This document shows positions 62,107 to 64,000 of a stretch of 64,000 bases of DNA, piece by piece. Origin of the DNA: G963422445 sp963422445 (lineage in GTDB: Bacteria > Pseudomonadota > Alphaproteobacteria > Thalassobaculales > Thalassobaculaceae); the NCBI GenBank assembly GCA_963422445.2, contig OY729512.2:1798001-1862000 (forward strand), written 5' to 3'. A model generated the notes under the pieces. The model saw nothing but the letters and a program-made list of their open reading frames with translations. It did no database searches and was not told the origin of the DNA. The position numbers and the translations under genes are program-made. Positions within the stretch are counted from its first letter, which is position 1. Each line of letters starts with the position of its first letter.

Positions 62107-63072
62107 TCAGTCAGGTGCGGTCAACAGGAATTGGTGAATTTCCGGGACAATGTCTGCCTCGGCACCTTCCTTGTATTGCGCAGTGTAAAGAATATCATGC
62201 CTGATCTGGTGCTGGAACCAGGTACATTGGCGTTTGGCGTAGCGGCGGGTTTCGCGCTGGGCGGCCGCCACGGCGTCCTCGCGGGTCATCCGGCCCGTCA
62301 GAACGGCGATCAGTTCCCGCAGCCCGAGCGCTTTCGTGCCAGGCAAGGTCGAGTCGAGATCGAGTGCCAGGATCCGACGCGCCTCGTCCATCGCTCCGGC
62401 CGTCATCATCGCCGCGAACCGGCGGTCGCAAGCCCGGTAGAGGGTTCCGCGTTCCGGCATCAAAACGATGGTGAACGTCTCCAGGCTGGTTGCTGGAGCC
62501 GCATCGGCATGCCATTCCGACAGCGGCCGCCCGGTGGCCTCGACCACGTCCCAGGCTCGCAACAGGCGTTGCCGGTCGCCATCGGTCAGGCGTGCCGCGG
62601 TCGCCGGGTCGCGTTTTGCCAGTGCCTGCCGGAACGCGGCGTCGCCGAGAACGGCGAGGCGTTGCCGCGACGCGCAGCGGATCGCTTCGGGAATATCCGG
62701 GATCTCCGCGATCCCGTTGATCAGGGCATGAAGATAAAGGCCGGTGCCGCCGCATAGGATTGGCAGGCGGCCAGCCGACCTGACCTCGGCGATCGCGTCT
62801 CGCGCCATGTCACGCCATCGCGTGACTGAACATCTTATCGCCAGTGGCAGAACGCCGTAGAGATGATGCGGTGCCCGGGCCAGTTCGGCGACTCCCGGCC
62901 GAGCCGACAGGATGGCAAGTTCACGATAGATCTGTATCGAGTCGGCGTTGATGACCGCGCCGTCGAAGGTCTCGGCAAGGCGGACGGCCAGGGCGGACTT
63001 GCCTGTTGCGGTCGGCCCGGCGACAACGACAAGTGGCGTCTTTTCGCCAGTTGCTGATGACGAACTGGACAT
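62107..63072 (-). CDS. miaA: tRNA dimethylallyltransferase MiaA
   Basis: 321 residues. The P-loop 'VVVAGPTATGKSALAVRLAE' is followed by 'GAVINADSIQIYRELAILSA' (conserved Asp and Ser), 'PILCGGTGLYLHALINGI' and the late motif 'ETRRYAKRQCTWFQHQ'. It adds a prenyl group to A37 of tRNAs reading U-starting codons. ATG 63072 gives the common 'MSSSS' start; the long frame upstream is spurious. It is divergent from serB with only 31 bases between start codons, so both promoters must overlap the genes or each other. Confidence 0.96.
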   Translation of the reverse strand: MSSSSSATGEKTPLVVVAGPTATGKSALAVRLAETFDGAVINADSIQIYRELAILSARPGVAELARAPHHLYGVLPLAIRCSVTRWRDMARDAIAEVRSAGRLPILCGGTGLYLHALINGIAEIPDIPEAIRCASRQRLAVLGDAAFRQALAKRDPATAARLTDGDRQRLLRAWDVVEATGRPLSEWHADAAPATSLETFTIVLMPERGTLYRACDRRFAAMMTAGAMDEARRILALDLDSTLPGTKALGLRELIAVLTGRMTREDAVAAAQRETRRYAKRQCTWFQHQIRHDILYTAQYKEGAEADIVPEIHQFLLTAPD

Positions 63073-63103
63073 GACCACCGGCGATACGCCATAAGCCGGC
63101 GTT

Positions 63104-64000
63104 ATGCAACATGTCCTGACCCTGACCGGCACCATGAAGCCGGGATCGCTCGGCGCCGGGCATATCGACACTGCCAGGGTGGCGGTGCGCGCTGCCGGCG
63201 TGACAATATGCCGTATCGAAGATCTTGCGCCGGGCCGGGCGTCGGACATCCATATTGACGGTCTGCCGCAGTCCGCGATCATCGAAACGGTTCGCGAAGC
63301 GCTGGCCGGATTACCCGTCGACGTCAATGTCCAGAGACCGGACCTGCGGCGCAAGCGGTTGCTGATTGCCGATATGGATTCGACAATCATCACGACGGAA
63401 ACTCTCGACGATCTTGCGGACCTGGCCGGCCTTGGCGCCGAGATCGCGCCGGTGACGGCGCGGGCGATGCGCGGCGAGATCGATTTCGATAGGGCGTTGA
63501 GAGATCGGGTTCTCCTGTTCGCCGGGCAACCGGTATCGTTGCTCGACCGGTTGTTGCGGGAGCGGATCACGATAACCGAAGGGGCCGTGGCGCTGGTACG
63601 AACCATGCAGGCCAATCATGCCTTCACAGCCCTGGTCTCCGGCGGATTCGTGTTCGTGACAGAGGTTATCGCCCGCAAACTGGGTTTCGATACGCATCGC
63701 GGCAACACCCTGCTCGTTGCCGGCGGCAGGCTGACCGGCGCAGTTGGCGAACCGGTCCTGGGCGCCCTGAGCAAACTCGAGATCCTGCGTGCATTCTGTG
63801 CCGAGCGAGGCCTGGGGGTTGAGCAGGCGATCGCGGTCGGCGATGGCGCCAACGACATCCCGATGCTGAAGGAGGCCGGTTGTGGGGTTGCATTCAGAGG
63901 AAAACCTGCCGCTACCCGTGCGGCACGCTTCCGGATCGACCATGGCGATCTTACGGCTTTGCTCTATCTGCAGGGCTACCGTGAATCAGAGATTGTGAAC
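63104..64000 (+). CDS. serB: Phosphoserine phosphatase SerB, 3' end outside window
   Basis: 299 codons without a stop to the window edge. HAD-family motifs: 'LLIADMDSTIITTETLDDLA' (nucleophile Asp in DMDST), 'TALVSGGFVFVTEVIARKLG' and 'AIAVGDGANDIPMLKEAGCG'. It makes serine from phosphoserine in the cytoplasm. The usual length is about 295 residues, so only a few codons should be missing. ATG 63104 is the first in frame after the divergent miaA start. Confidence 0.94.
   Translation, partial: MQHVLTLTGTMKPGSLGAGHIDTARVAVRAAGVTICRIEDLAPGRASDIHIDGLPQSAIIETVREALAGLPVDVNVQRPDLRRKRLLIADMDSTIITTETLDDLADLAGLGAEIAPVTARAMRGEIDFDRALRDRVLLFAGQPVSLLDRLLRERITITEGAVALVRTMQANHAFTALVSGGFVFVTEVIARKLGFDTHRGNTLLVAGGRLTGAVGEPVLGALSKLEILRAFCAERGLGVEQAIAVGDGANDIPMLKEAGCGVAFRGKPAATRAARFRIDHGDLTALLYLQGYRESEIVN

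Noticed and set aside
62107..63615. Extended 502-codon frame for MiaA
   Set aside because: Upstream 180 codons are antisense to serB and lack MiaA homology; ATG 63072 gives the normal length.

Overview
The window is GC-rich bacterial DNA with two very different halves. The right part (about 42.7-64 kb) is ordinary chromosome of an alphaproteobacterium, probably Rhodospirillales-like. This placement is inferred from the compact mreB-mreC-mreD-mrdA-rodA cell-shape cluster, the ilvB-ilvH pair, divergent miaA/serB, and a dense, mostly intact gene layout. No 16S or other phylogenetic marker is present to settle it.

The left part (1-42 kb) is a defence and mobile-element island ending just before an intact tRNA-Arg(CCG). 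From left to right it holds: a DDE transposase running off the edge; a type I hsdR cut at codon 527 by an IS3-family element; a two-gene operon of a 1400-aa DUF1998-type helicase and a 750-aa partner with an Ig-like fold and an L13e-like tail; a block of small decayed genes (ribbon-helix-helix remnant, GC-rich repeats, frameshifted ssb, frameshifted multi-zinc-ribbon protein); an Abi_C abortive-infection gene; broken FitAB toxin-antitoxin and hsdR remnants; a five-gene overlapping operon hsdM-hsdS-AlbA/Schlafen-like-PIN(DUF4411)-hsdR; two coupled tyrosine recombinases; more degenerate repeats and a ribbon-helix-helix gene with nearby 16-bp palindromes; a second type I operon (hsdM, HEPN, MNT/NTase-hsdS, AAA ATPase, hsdR stump, foreign hsdR); and a third, frameshifted integrase next to the tRNA.

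The island is both rich in defence genes and heavily damaged: about ten genes carry frameshifts, nonsense codons or deletions, while none of the housekeeping genes do. Type I R subunits occur four times in some state (1499, 16969, 17536, 30881), plus a stump at 34268, which suggests repeated capture and replacement of restriction modules. The most novel-looking element is the helicase plus Ig/L13e pair. The HEPN-MNT module embedded in a restriction operon and the fully overlapping hsdMS-AlbA-PIN-hsdR operon are also notable.

Right of the tRNA are a PPOX-class oxidoreductase, an ABC-2 exporter pair, a complete five-gene oligopeptide ABC importer, an IS5-family remnant, a crotonase/CoA-transferase pair, then the rod-shape cluster, acetolactate synthase, miaA and the start of serB.
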